Shown: piece after piece, positions 1-8,472 of the stretch
How positions within the stretch are numbered: the first letter of the stretch is position 1
How the letters are laid out: each line of letters starts with the position of its first letter
Assembly (NCBI GenBank): GCA_000746705.1
Contig: JOTC01000005.1
Coordinates: 1-45,222, forward strand
DNA from: Marine Group I thaumarchaeote SCGC AAA799-O18
Lineage (GTDB): Archaea > Thermoproteota > Nitrososphaeria > Nitrososphaerales > Nitrosopumilaceae
Length of the DNA stretch: 45,222 nucleotides
Reading direction: 5' to 3'
Made by a program: the position numbers and the translations under genes
Notes under the pieces: model-generated
Told to the model about the DNA's origin: nothing
The model's input: only the letters and a program-made list of their open reading frames with translations
The model's database searches: none

Positions 1-99
1 AAATTACTAATTTACTTTTTTTCATTAACTCAATCGAATTAGTAGAAGGGTGTAATAGTATAACATTAGGTAGATTCATAATTTTTTTCATTTCATCAA
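1..99. repeat. Left-edge inverted copy of 2245-2343
   Basis: Positions 1-99 are the exact reverse complement of 2245-2343, which lies inside the glycosyltransferase gene at 1197-2735. The identity stops abruptly at 99/100. Immediately inside it begins a radical SAM reading frame that lacks its N-terminal half. The right edge shows the same arrangement. This is best read as an amplification fold-back chimera rather than a biological repeat. Confidence 0.9.
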
Positions 100-104
100 C
101 GCAG

Positions 105-1037
105 ATGCCTGACAATGATGATCAACCAGTAGAAATGCGTGCTTTGCCAGTTGTTACCGCAAGAGGCTGTGCGTTTAAATGTTCATTCTGTCATTATGTG
201 TTTTGGGATGATCCGTATAGAAATAGATCACCAAAATCAATTCTAGCCGAAATTAAACATTTGATAGAAAAATACAATGTAAATTACATAGAATTCTGGG
301 ATGATCTGAGTTTTGCTTCTGCAACTCAAGTAGAGAAACTTTGTGATGCAATTTTTGAAAGTGGAATGAAATTCAAGTGGAATACAGCTATTCGTGTTGA
401 TCTGTTTTCTAGAGCTAGACTGTCAGATGAAGAGGCGTTAAGAGTTGCAAAAAAGATGAAAAAAGCAGGATGTTATTCATGTGGGTTTGCGTTAGAATCA
501 GGTAACCCAGAAATTATGAAGATGATGAATAAAAAAATTGAAGTTGACGCATTCTATAAAACAGTTTATACATTAAGAGAGGCAGGAATTATCACTCAAA
601 CAAGTGTTGTTTTTGGTTATCCAATAGAAACAAAGGAAACTATCAAACAAACTTTTGACCAATGTCTAAAGGCTGGTTTATACCCAAGTATCGGGTTTCT
701 TTTACCCTTACCATATACTGTAATGTATGACTACGCGAAAGCAAATGGTTTCATTACTGATGAAGATCGTTATCTAGAATCTATTACAGAAAGACAGGAT
801 ATTTGCTTGAACTTGACGAAAATGGCAGATGAGGAGATTATGGCTGAAATAAAGAATGGTGCTAGAATGTTAAATGAACAGTTACATGTAGGTTTGACTG
901 AGGAGACATACATAAAAACAAAGGGATACAAGAGTCAAAGAATTAAGAAAAAACTTAAGCGGCCTGAAAGCATGAAACGAACTGAAAATGATGTAACATT
1001 GAATTATGCTGCTGCTGAATTCAAGTTTGAAGAATAA
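105..1037 (+). CDS. B12-binding-type radical SAM protein, 5' end missing
   Basis: This is a radical SAM enzyme fragment. The motif CAFKCSFC gives Cys22, Cys26 and Cys29, the CxxxCxxC ligands of the [4Fe-4S] cluster that cleaves S-adenosylmethionine. It is preceded by the TxRGC signature typical of the B12-binding radical SAM class. Such proteins normally carry a cobalamin-binding domain of roughly 150-200 residues ahead of this motif. Here the reading frame runs back into the chimeric junction at 99/100, so the ATG at 105 is probably internal and the real 5' end is lost. Substrate cannot be told. The neighbouring glycosyltransferase and sugar genes suggest a role in surface glycan or lipid modification, which is inference. 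Confidence 0.8.
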   Translation: MPDNDDQPVEMRALPVVTARGCAFKCSFCHYVFWDDPYRNRSPKSILAEIKHLIEKYNVNYIEFWDDLSFASATQVEKLCDAIFESGMKFKWNTAIRVDLFSRARLSDEEALRVAKKMKKAGCYSCGFALESGNPEIMKMMNKKIEVDAFYKTVYTLREAGIITQTSVVFGYPIETKETIKQTFDQCLKAGLYPSIGFLLPLPYTVMYDYAKANGFITDEDRYLESITERQDICLNLTKMADEEIMAEIKNGARMLNEQLHVGLTEETYIKTKGYKSQRIKKKLKRPESMKRTENDVTLNYAAAEFKFEE

Positions 1038-1039
1038 CC

Positions 1040-1170
1040 ATATTGTTAATTTGAAAGTTGTTTCATTTTTTCTATATGTTTTAACGCGAAAAGTGTAAAT
1101 TCAGGTTTAAATTTTTCAAAAGCTAGAAGCGTCTGTTCAAATTCGTTTGTATAATTTCATATTAGATTTT
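1040..1170 (-). pseudogene. 3' remnant of a glycosyltransferase paralogue
   Basis: On the minus strand there is an open stretch of about 40 codons matching the C-terminus of the protein encoded at 1197-2735. The last part is identical at DNA level over 69 bp and then diverges to its own end (QLSN stop). The upstream part is similar only at protein level, keeping N-Y-x-N, L-L and EKFKPEF. An in-frame TGA lies just before it and no start is available. A degenerate duplicate is the simplest reading. A piece left by chimera formation is the alternative. Confidence 0.5.
1051..1119. repeat. 69-bp inverted copy of the 3' end of the 1197-2735 gene
   Basis: Positions 1051-1119 are the exact reverse complement of 2647-2715. 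Read on the minus strand the copy continues the same reading frame (EKFKPEFTLFALKHIEKM) and ends with QLSN and a stop near 1046. Upstream on the minus strand it runs through about 16 further codons (NYTNEFEQTLLAF) resembling, but not equal to, the corresponding part of the intact gene, before an in-frame TGA. It looks like the 3' remnant of a paralogous gene that shares an identical tail with 1197-2735. Confidence 0.85.
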
Positions 1171-1196
1171 ATTAGTAACCAAAAATTCTCTGAAGC

Positions 1197-2735
1197 ATGA
1201 AACCCAAATTATTATTTTGGAATGATACAATGAGGCTTCATTTTATTTTGGCTAAATATATTCAAGATAATTTTGATTGTGAAATGTATTCCATATTTGA
1301 AATTCCTGAAGGAAAAAAAACATTTTCTCAAAAACAAAAATTTGTAAAATTTAAAAAAGTTTGGTATTATCATGATTATATTTTAAAAACAAAACGAAAA
1401 CCAGATTTGAATTATCTTAAAGCAATTGAGGAAAAATACCATATTTTTTTATGGTTAATTGCTACAAATGATAGATTTTTCAGTAATTTCAATAAATTTT
1501 ACAAATTCTCCTATGATGAAATTTTATTGATTTTAGAGGATGAAATAAAACTTTATGAAATGATTTTGGATGAAGTAAAACCTGATTTTGTATTGATGCC
1601 TAATACAGATCATCAACACAATCATATTTTCTATGAGATTTGTAAATCACGTGGGATTAAAGTAATAACCCCCTTTGTCGCTAGAACTGGTTTTTATTCA
1701 AAAGGTTCTGTATTTCCAAGTAGAATTTATCTGAATGATCATGTAGATCCATATCTTCCACTGCCAAATAAGAAAAACAAAAAAAATGATAATAAACCTA
1801 CTATTACACAACAAAATAATACGAGTACAGACAAAAAATATTCTGATGATGCGCTGCAATTTCGAGTTCAAGAACATCTAATTTCTCGTAACTATGGTAA
1901 AGCTGCAACAAAATATCTATTTACTAAAGATGAGAATGTCAAAACCCATTATACGTATTTTGGTAGATCTAAAATTAAAGTAATTTTTGAAATGTTACTC
2001 TATGAATTACGTAAACAACGTAGGGAGAGTTTCATGAATAGTAATCTAAAAAATGAAATTGATCAGAAGACTAACTTTGTTTATTTTCCGTTACATCAAG
2101 AAATTGAAAGAATATTATTGTTAGGTGCACCTTTTTTTATGAATCAACTAGAAGTGATTAGAAATATTGCAAATGCCCTTCCTATAGACTACAAATTATG
2201 CGTAAAAGATCATATGGTAATGAATATCCGAGGTTGGCGGAGCATTGATGAAATGAAAAAAATTATGAATCTACCTAATGTTATACTATTACACCCTTCT
2301 ACTAATTCGATTGAGTTAATGAAAAAAAGTAAATTAGTAATTTCCGGTAGCTCTAGTCTAGAAGCGGCATTTTACAATAAACCATCGATTTCTTTTGTAA
2401 ACCTTGGAATGTTTAAAATCTCTAGTCTAACTGTGCTGAAATCAATCACAGATTTACCTGAAGTAATTAGGACCTCTCTAATGCAAAAAGTTGATGAAAA
2501 AGAAATTGAAGTGTTCAAAAAGGCTGTGGTTGATAATACATTTGAATTTGGTATGGATAAAATTGATAATGAAATTGCAATTGTTTTAAACTTTGGAGGA
2601 AATTATGCTAACGCAGAGATTCAAGACGAAAAAATGTCTTTATTAATTGAAAAATTTAAACCTGAATTTACACTTTTCGCGTTAAAACATATAGAAAAAA
2701 TGAAACAACTTTCAAGTCTAAGAACATCTAATTGA
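1197..2735 (+). CDS. Capsule-type glycosyltransferase-like protein (GT-B fold)
   Basis: The 512-residue protein has the outline of capsule/surface polysaccharide biosynthesis proteins. An N-terminal Rossmann-like half contains a conserved-looking stretch around residues 127-160 (PDFVLMPNTDHQHN). A charged low-complexity linker lies near 195-215. The C-terminal half has LLHPSTNS (about 364-371) followed by KLVISGSSSLEAAFYNKPSISF, a pattern seen in GT-B enzymes and related capsule synthesis proteins where the donor nucleotide is bound. No signal peptide or membrane segment is visible, so it is probably cytosolic. The ATG is preceded by an AT-rich possible TATA box around 1165. Its 3' end is the source of the inverted copy at 1051-1119. 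Donor and acceptor sugars are unknown. Confidence 0.6.
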   Translation: MKPKLLFWNDTMRLHFILAKYIQDNFDCEMYSIFEIPEGKKTFSQKQKFVKFKKVWYYHDYILKTKRKPDLNYLKAIEEKYHIFLWLIATNDRFFSNFNKFYKFSYDEILLILEDEIKLYEMILDEVKPDFVLMPNTDHQHNHIFYEICKSRGIKVITPFVARTGFYSKGSVFPSRIYLNDHVDPYLPLPNKKNKKNDNKPTITQQNNTSTDKKYSDDALQFRVQEHLISRNYGKAATKYLFTKDENVKTHYTYFGRSKIKVIFEMLLYELRKQRRESFMNSNLKNEIDQKTNFVYFPLHQEIERILLLGAPFFMNQLEVIRNIANALPIDYKLCVKDHMVMNIRGWRSIDEMKKIMNLPNVILLHPSTNSIELMKKSKLVISGSSSLEAAFYNKPSISFVNLGMFKISSLTVLKSITDLPEVIRTSLMQKVDEKEIEVFKKAVVDNTFEFGMDKIDNEIAIVLNFGGNYANAEIQDEKMSLLIEKFKPEFTLFALKHIEKMKQLSSLRTSN

Positions 2736-2831
2736 AAATCCCAAAGTGAATAGGCACGAATGCAGTAAATAACTTACGGACGAAAATCATTAAATAGCGA
2801 CATTCAAATAAATTAAATTAAGAATTTCTTT

Positions 2832-4199
2832 ATGGAAACTAATTTTCAAAAACTTATAGATCAAATTCCTGAAATTGGTGAAAATATTCATGAATTAATA
2901 GTTGAATTGTTTCCAATTTCCAGAAGTATTACGGGTAATGGATTAAGAAAAACGTTAAGAATTTTAAAAAATCATATACCACTTGAAATTTTTGAAGTGC
3001 CATCAAAAACAAAAGCGTTTGATTGGGAAGTTCCCCGTGAGTGGAACATTAATGATGCCTATATAAAAAACTCTAAAGGTGAAAAAATCGTTGATTTTAA
3101 AAAATCAAACTTGCATATTTTAAACTATAGTATACCTATAAACAAAAAAATTTCCTTAGATGAATTAAAACCACATTTACATTCTTTGCCTGAGTATCCG
3201 GATGTTATTCCCTACCTTACATCATACTATAATGAAAATTGGGGATTTTGTATCACGCATAACCAACTGTTACAATTAGAGGAAGACGAGTATGAAGTAT
3301 TCATTGATACAACATTAGAAGATGGTTCACTTACCTATGGTGAATATTTTATTAGTGGTAAATCTGAAGATGAAGTCTTATTTTCATGCTATCCCTGCCA
3401 TCCTTCCATGTGTAATGATAATCTATCAGGCGTTGCATTACTTACTTTTCTTGCAAAACATCTAAAAAATTTGTCATTACATTATTCCTATAGATTTCTA
3501 TTCATTCCAGAAACTATAGGATCGATTGTTTGGCTATCTAGAAATGAGAACAATCTAGCAAAAATAAAACACGGCTTGGTTGCTACTTGTGTTGGGGATT
3601 CTGGAATTTCAACTTATAAAAAAAGTCGGCAAGGTAATGCAGAAGTTGATCAAACAGTTATTGAAATCTTAAAAAAATCAGGTGATGATTATAAAATTGT
3701 GGATTTTGAACCACAGGGTAGTGATGAAAGGCAATTCTGCTCGCCTGGATTTAATCTTCCTGTAGGATCACTGCGAAGAGCTAACCCACCTAATTTTGTA
3801 GAATATCATACATCTGCAGACAATACAGAGTTTGTCAAGGCAAAGTATCTTGCGGATTCATTTTCTAAATATTTTAGAGTGATTTTGAAATTAGAAGAAA
3901 ATTTTGGAAAATTTGATTCAAAAAATAATGAAGAACGGCCAAAAATAGATAGCAAAAATGACCAAGTTTTTCTTACTCTTAATCCAAAATGTGAACCCAA
4001 GTTAGATAAATTTGGATTATTTAGGGAAATTGGAGGACAAAAATATAATGATGCTTTAACAATTTTGTGGGTCTTAAATTATTCAGACAGTAAACACTCA
4101 CTTCGGGACATTTCATTAAAATCTGGAATTGATTTTAAGCAAATAAAACAGGCAGCAGAGTTATTGCAAGAGAAGAAATTATTAAAACGCATATTGTAA
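2832..4199 (+). CDS. DUF4910 / M28-like aminopeptidase-family protein
   Basis: The 455-residue protein resembles the DUF4910 (aminopeptidase-like) family. The N-terminal domain (about 1-180) has the SRSITGNGLRKTL and AFDWEVPREWNI signatures. It is followed by an M28-like zinc-hydrolase core with CHPSMCNDNLSG (His190, Asp196), Glu227 in FIPETIGS and EYHTSADN (His326), consistent with a metal-binding set. A short winged-helix-like domain closes the protein (about 395-455). Members often sit in polysaccharide and nonulosonic acid clusters, as here, but their substrate is unknown to me. The stop overlaps a small downstream ATG (TAATG), and the gene runs in the same direction as the glycosyltransferase before it. 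Confidence 0.75.
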   Translation: METNFQKLIDQIPEIGENIHELIVELFPISRSITGNGLRKTLRILKNHIPLEIFEVPSKTKAFDWEVPREWNINDAYIKNSKGEKIVDFKKSNLHILNYSIPINKKISLDELKPHLHSLPEYPDVIPYLTSYYNENWGFCITHNQLLQLEEDEYEVFIDTTLEDGSLTYGEYFISGKSEDEVLFSCYPCHPSMCNDNLSGVALLTFLAKHLKNLSLHYSYRFLFIPETIGSIVWLSRNENNLAKIKHGLVATCVGDSGISTYKKSRQGNAEVDQTVIEILKKSGDDYKIVDFEPQGSDERQFCSPGFNLPVGSLRRANPPNFVEYHTSADNTEFVKAKYLADSFSKYFRVILKLEENFGKFDSKNNEERPKIDSKNDQVFLTLNPKCEPKLDKFGLFREIGGQKYNDALTILWVLNYSDSKHSLRDISLKSGIDFKQIKQAAELLQEKKLLKRIL

Positions 4200-4282
4200 T
4201 GAATAACGAAGAAGATTTTTACACGTGTGCAAGCTGTGAAGAAAAACCTCACAATTATTTGTTAAATTCGAACGTATATTGA
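4199..4282 (+). CDS. Possible 27-residue Cys-containing ORF or gene remnant
   Basis: An ATG overlapping the stop of the DUF4910 gene opens a 27-codon frame containing CASC (a CxxC pair) and ending in TGA at 4280-4282. Its end overlaps the convergent GNAT gene. The coupled start suggests it was once the beginning of a longer operon gene with an N-terminal zinc-binding motif, now cut off. It may also be chance. Confidence 0.25.
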   Translation: MNNEEDFYTCASCEEKPHNYLLNSNVY

Positions 4283-4725
4283 ATTAACTTAAATTTATTA
4301 TTTTTAAAAAATTGGATTGATTTTTTATTTTTTGGATTAACATTTGCTAGGTACCTCTTTGTTCGTGTATCTTTTGCCATCAAGTCGTTTAATGCATATT
4401 TTCCAATATTTTTACCTTGAAATTTTTTTGAGATAAATATGCCTATTTCATCATTCTTAGATAAGTAAATAGAACCAACTTTCTCTTTCCAATCGTAACG
4501 TAATTTATGATCCAGCTTCATGTAAATTATATACCATACTTTGTACGGTTTTGATTTGATAAATCGTATATGTGAATTATAGCTAGGCATTTTTTTATGT
4601 GAAATATTAGCACGTGCATCCCTTTCTTTAAGTAAATCAAATAGAAATTTAGCGTCAGAATCAGAATCTACTTTAACACGTTGTAAATAATATGCTTCTT
4701 TTACCAATAGTAAATCTCCAAGCAA
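4255..4725 (-). CDS. GNAT N-acetyltransferase (PseH/SpsD-like)
   Basis: The 156-residue protein has a GNAT fold pattern. An acceptor-side half is followed by EIGIFISKKFQGKNIGKYAL, where Q-G-K-N-I-G-K is the acetyl-CoA pyrophosphate-binding motif (Q/R-x-x-G-x-G/A type). The tail NPKNKKSIQFFKNNKFK is the usual last helix and strand. Next to a NeuB-like synthase, a PLP aminotransferase and a 4,6-dehydratase, it fits the step that N-acetylates the 4-amino group of a UDP-4-amino-4,6-dideoxy sugar. That is inference from context. The start used is TTG at 4725. The frame is open further upstream (residues KFRARFNRLL) into the divergent gene, so the true start could lie a few codons earlier. Confidence 0.75.
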   Translation of the reverse strand: MLGDLLLVKEAYYLQRVKVDSDSDAKFLFDLLKERDARANISHKKMPSYNSHIRFIKSKPYKVWYIIYMKLDHKLRYDWKEKVGSIYLSKNDEIGIFISKKFQGKNIGKYALNDLMAKDTRTKRYLANVNPKNKKSIQFFKNNKFKLIQYTFEFNK

Positions 4726-4755
4726 TAAACGATTAAATCTTGCTCTAAATTTGTT

Positions 4756-5502
4756 ATGACATTGAAATCCTTCATTGTTGCCGAGATTGCATCAAATTGG
4801 GAAGGGAATTTAAGTAAAGCGAAAAAATTAATTCAAGAATCAAAAAATGCTGGGGCCAACGCAGTAAAATTTCAGATGTGGCGTGCAAATGATCTTTATA
4901 ATAACAAACACCCAAACTGGAATTTTATTAAAAAATCTGAAATCACATTTGAAAAAGCTAAAAAATTAAAACAGATTGCAGATAAAACTGGGATTGAATT
5001 CTTTTGTAGCGCATTTTATCCTGAGGCAATAAAATTTTTAGAAAAATTAAAAGTAAGAAGGTACAAGATTGCATCACGTACTTGCTTGCTGAAGGATCCA
5101 TATTCTATTGATACGTTGTTAGCAAAGGCTAGAACTAAAAAACCGGTAATAATTAGCATGGGGATGGGTGGAAATAAAAATAAAATTAAAGACATTTTTA
5201 AAAAAAATAAGAAAACATTCTGTTATTGTGTTTCAAAATACCCAACTTCATTAAATGAGATAAATTGGAACGAGGCAAAAAAGTTTGATGGATTTTCTGA
5301 TCATACATTAGGAATTATAGCTCCAATAATCTTTACTGTGATCAAGAAGCAGCAGAAAGCTGAGAAAATAATCATTGAAAAACATGTGAAATTAAAAAAT
5401 TCAAAGGGACCTGACGCGTCAACGTCTATAACTACTAAGGAATTGGAAGAATTGATTTCTCAGATCAAAATTATTGAAAAAACAAAATTTGAAAAATTAT
5501 GA
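4756..5502 (+). CDS. NeuB-family nonulosonic acid synthase lacking the SAF domain
   Basis: The 248-residue protein is a TIM-barrel NeuB/PseI/LegI-type synthase. This family condenses phosphoenolpyruvate with a 6-deoxy-amino sugar to make a sialic-acid-like nine-carbon sugar. Family motifs visible are VAEIASNWEG at the start, VKFQ (Lys38-Gln40), PVIISMGMGG, FSDHTLG (180-186), IIEKH (206-210) and GPDAS (218-222). Typical members have about 340-350 residues because a C-terminal SAF (antifreeze-like) domain follows. This one stops right after the barrel. The gene converges with the aminotransferase at 5497 and overlaps it by 6 bp, so the missing domain is not simply in another frame downstream. 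Confidence 0.85.
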   Translation: MTLKSFIVAEIASNWEGNLSKAKKLIQESKNAGANAVKFQMWRANDLYNNKHPNWNFIKKSEITFEKAKKLKQIADKTGIEFFCSAFYPEAIKFLEKLKVRRYKIASRTCLLKDPYSIDTLLAKARTKKPVIISMGMGGNKNKIKDIFKKNKKTFCYCVSKYPTSLNEINWNEAKKFDGFSDHTLGIIAPIIFTVIKKQQKAEKIIIEKHVKLKNSKGPDASTSITTKELEELISQIKIIEKTKFEKL

Positions 5503-6579
5503 AAATTTGTTTGTTAATTTAATAATTTTATCAATTTCATGTTTTTTAAGATTTGGATGACAAGGTAAAACGACTATTTGTTTACCCACATTTTCTGTAA
5601 ATTTCAATTTGTTTTTTGAACTATAGAAGCTAAATGTGTGAATGGGTTTGTAATGTGTTCCAGTTTCAATTCCATATTTGGATAATTTTTTTCTAAGCGC
5701 ATTTCTGTTTTTTACCAAGATCCAATAGAAATGATACGAACAATTCGTTCGATAAGGCATTTTTGTTACTATTTTTAGTTCTTGAGAGTATCTTTTCGCA
5801 ATTTTTTTACGTATATTGTTTAGTTTATCTAATTTTTTTAATTGTTCTAAGCCTATTGCCGCAGAAAATTCATTCATGTAATAATTCCAGCCCAATTCTT
5901 TAACATCATAATTTGTTTCTTTTCTGTCCGTAATTCCGCACCATCTACGGGCAAGTAATAAACTCCTAAATTTTTTATACTGTTTGTCATTTATTGAAAT
6001 TAATCCGCCGGTAGGCATTGCTAAGTTTTTTACCGGATGAAAACTAAAACAAACAGCAGTTCCATGGCAACCAACTTTTTTCTTGTTATAAGTGGCACCA
6101 GCTGCATGCGCTGCATCTTCTATAACTGCCAAGTTATGTTTTTCCGCTATGTTTTGTATTTCTTTTAAATTACATGGTAAGCCACCAAAATGGACCGGTA
6201 TGATGGATGCGGTCCTCGGAGTTATTGATTTTTCAATTTCATCATGGTCTATACACATTGTTTGTGGATCAATGTCAACAAAAACAGGTCTTCCACCATT
6301 AACTAGAATTGCATGTCCAGTAGATACGAAGCTAAGTGATGGTAAAATTACTTCTTTATTTTTTATATTTATCAATGATAATGCTAAATTTAACGCAGCT
6401 GTTCCGCTATTAACTGCAATACAATTATCTGAACCGAGATATTTACAAAATTTATCCTCAAATTGCTGTACCTTACGGTTTCCTGCCCCTGATGCCCAAA
6501 ACCTACTCCTAAGTGTTCTAAGAATTTCCTTTTCCTCAGAAATTCCAATTATAGGATCAAATAATTTTATTTTTTTCAA
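5497..6579 (-). CDS. DegT/DnrJ/EryC1/StrS-family sugar aminotransferase (PseC/SpsC-like)
   Basis: The 360-residue protein is a PLP-dependent sugar aminotransferase. It has NSGTAALNLAL (57-67), IEDAAHAAGA with Asp155 (which contacts the PLP ring nitrogen), and SFHPVKNLAMPTGG with Lys184 as the expected Schiff-base lysine. The family transfers an amino group from glutamate to C4 of a UDP-4-keto-6-deoxy sugar. Its stop-start overlap with the cytidylyltransferase at 6576 and, through that gene, with the dehydratase puts it third in a three-gene minus-strand operon. This matches the order of chemistry for pseudaminic acid-like sugars. Confidence 0.88.
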   Translation of the reverse strand: MKKIKLFDPIIGISEEKEILRTLRSRFWASGAGNRKVQQFEDKFCKYLGSDNCIAVNSGTAALNLALSLINIKNKEVILPSLSFVSTGHAILVNGGRPVFVDIDPQTMCIDHDEIEKSITPRTASIIPVHFGGLPCNLKEIQNIAEKHNLAVIEDAAHAAGATYNKKKVGCHGTAVCFSFHPVKNLAMPTGGLISINDKQYKKFRSLLLARRWCGITDRKETNYDVKELGWNYYMNEFSAAIGLEQLKKLDKLNNIRKKIAKRYSQELKIVTKMPYRTNCSYHFYWILVKNRNALRKKLSKYGIETGTHYKPIHTFSFYSSKNKLKFTENVGKQIVVLPCHPNLKKHEIDKIIKLTNKFS

Positions 6580-7370
6580 TGTAGTTTTGACCTAGGTCGA
6601 CTTTGTAGAAATTCTTGATCTTCCTTCAGGGACTTCATCTCACCTTCCTTCCTGTTTACACTTTTATTTATCTCAAGTAATTCTGGCTCTTTGTTTAAAA
6701 GATCTACTATATCTTTCATTAAAATTGGTCTTCTTTTTATCTTTGAAACAATCTTGCGTACTAGATTTAGATCTTCTATTCTGTCTACTGCCCATCTTAG
6801 ATGTGAAAGGTTTTCTGAATTTTTGATACAAGTCATTTTGAATTCTTCTTCATGATTGGTAAAGTAGGTAACAACATGCTCTTTTTCAGAAGGAAGTTTG
6901 GCTTTTTCCCATGCTTTTTTCAATGCATTCATTGAAAAAATCTCAACTTCTGCACCACTAGGAAAAGTTGGATTCTTGTAACTAAAAGTGGTAACATAAT
7001 CATACGAATTATTTTTAAATTTACTTATCACGCTGTCAACAACTTCCGGATCTATTAGTGGTTTATCAGAAGGAATTCTTACTATAGTTGAAATAGAATA
7101 TTCTTTTGCACATTGGTAATATCTATCCAGTACGTTTTCTGAACTACCTCTAAAACAATCTATTCCTAGATTTTTTGTGTAATTAAATATTTGATTGTCT
7201 TCTTCGTTTGTTGTAGTTGCTACTATAATTTTATCAATTAACTTGCATTCTTGGAGTTGTTTTATAACAAAATACAGAATAGGTTTCTGATTCTCTACAT
7301 CAAGCATAGCTTTGCCGTGTAGTCTAGTAGAGGCTATTCTAGCTTGTATTATACATCCAATGTCACTCAT
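6576..7370 (-). CDS. SpsF-like acylneuraminate cytidylyltransferase family protein
   Basis: The 264-residue protein begins with GCIIQARIASTRLHGKAML (residues 5-23), the nucleotide-binding loop of the CMP-sialic acid synthetase/SpsF family. It then has IIVATTTNEED and IVRIPSDKPLIDPEVVD, the conserved D-x-P-L-I-D metal-binding region. It is expected to activate the nonulosonic acid as a CMP-sugar for transfer. It overlaps the dehydratase upstream by 8 bp and the aminotransferase downstream by 4 bp, indicating one transcript and coupled translation. The last 40 residues are rich in charged residues and not recognisable. Confidence 0.8.
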   Translation of the reverse strand: MSDIGCIIQARIASTRLHGKAMLDVENQKPILYFVIKQLQECKLIDKIIVATTTNEEDNQIFNYTKNLGIDCFRGSSENVLDRYYQCAKEYSISTIVRIPSDKPLIDPEVVDSVISKFKNNSYDYVTTFSYKNPTFPSGAEVEIFSMNALKKAWEKAKLPSEKEHVVTYFTNHEEEFKMTCIKNSENLSHLRWAVDRIEDLNLVRKIVSKIKRRPILMKDIVDLLNKEPELLEINKSVNRKEGEMKSLKEDQEFLQSRPRSKLH

Positions 7371-8370
7371 TTCTAGTTAAAAGTCCCTCTTTGATTATAA
7401 TATCAATCAATTTTTCTTTCGCGAGAATCTCAACCTTATCTGAAGAATACTCGTGGTTTAGGGTAGTTATTTTCAAATCATTCCATTTTGAAAATGTTGC
7501 ACGATGCATTTGCTTATTAAGTATTATATAGAGACTATCAATTTCGAAAGTATTTCTCAATTCCTCTGAATTGATTAATGCTTCATGGTATTTTTCTCCT
7601 TGACGAACTGGAATTTTCTCAATTTTTACAGATGTTTTTAAAATATCTAGGATTGCATCTTTAAGTATGTCTAATCTGTATGCTTTAAGCTTAGGTACAA
7701 AAACTTCCCCTCCATGTCCTTTTTCAATTGCAGTTAAGATCAAGTCAACAGCTTGATTCATTGTTATAGTAAATCGTGTCATATTGGGATCAGTAATTGT
7801 AAGGTTTTTTCCAGATTGAATTTGTTCAATAAATTTTGGAATAACTGAATTACTGCTACCTAAAACATTTCCATATCTGACAGCTAGGAATTTCGTTTTA
7901 TATCTTAGCGGATTTATATAATTACTAGCAGTTACGAAAAGTTTTTCCATTAGGTGTTTTGTTGCACCATAAGTATTCAGTGGTGATACCGCTTTATCTG
8001 TTCCAATGCAAACTGCAGTTTCAACATTTTCTTTTAAACAAGCGTCAATAACATTTTGGCTCCCTAGTACATTTGTTTTAATTGCTTCAAATGGATTGTA
8101 TTCAACTATTGGTACATGTTTTAACGCAGCAGCATGGAAAACTATATCAATATCTTCCATAGCCTTCGTCAATCTTTCTAAATCACGCACATCTCCAATT
8201 AAAAAACGAAGACGAGGATCAGATACTTGATCCTGCATTTCTACCTGTTTTGATTCGTTTCTACTGTAAATTCGAATTGAGTGAGCCTTTGATTCTATCA
8301 ATTTTTTAGTTAATGCGATTCCTAATGAGCCAGTTCCACCAGTTATTAGGATTTTTTTACCATCTAACAT
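7363..8370 (-). CDS. NAD(P)-dependent UDP-GlcNAc 4,6-dehydratase (PseB/FlaA1-like)
   Basis: The 335-residue protein is a short-chain-dehydrogenase-type sugar nucleotide dehydratase. GGTGSLG (11-17) is the dinucleotide-binding loop, FHAAALKHVPIVEYNP is the family signature of PseB/CapD-type dehydratases, and TDKA (124-127) with YGATK (Tyr134, Lys138) form the catalytic site. The length matches PseB (about 330-345). PseB-type enzymes start pseudaminic acid synthesis by removing water from UDP-GlcNAc with C5 inversion. Without structural comparison I cannot exclude the FnlA or LegB activities. It is the first gene of the 8370-5497 operon. Confidence 0.88.
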   Translation of the reverse strand: MLDGKKILITGGTGSLGIALTKKLIESKAHSIRIYSRNESKQVEMQDQVSDPRLRFLIGDVRDLERLTKAMEDIDIVFHAAALKHVPIVEYNPFEAIKTNVLGSQNVIDACLKENVETAVCIGTDKAVSPLNTYGATKHLMEKLFVTASNYINPLRYKTKFLAVRYGNVLGSSNSVIPKFIEQIQSGKNLTITDPNMTRFTITMNQAVDLILTAIEKGHGGEVFVPKLKAYRLDILKDAILDILKTSVKIEKIPVRQGEKYHEALINSEELRNTFEIDSLYIILNKQMHRATFSKWNDLKITTLNHEYSSDKVEILAKEKLIDIIIKEGLLTRNE

Positions 8371-8472
8371 TATTCCAAATTTTGAAACGCTCTACAATAA
8401 GCTTACGTCTAATTGTTTTGAATTACTATTTATCAATAATGTTTTTATTATCATATTGAAACTTTTTGTAGA

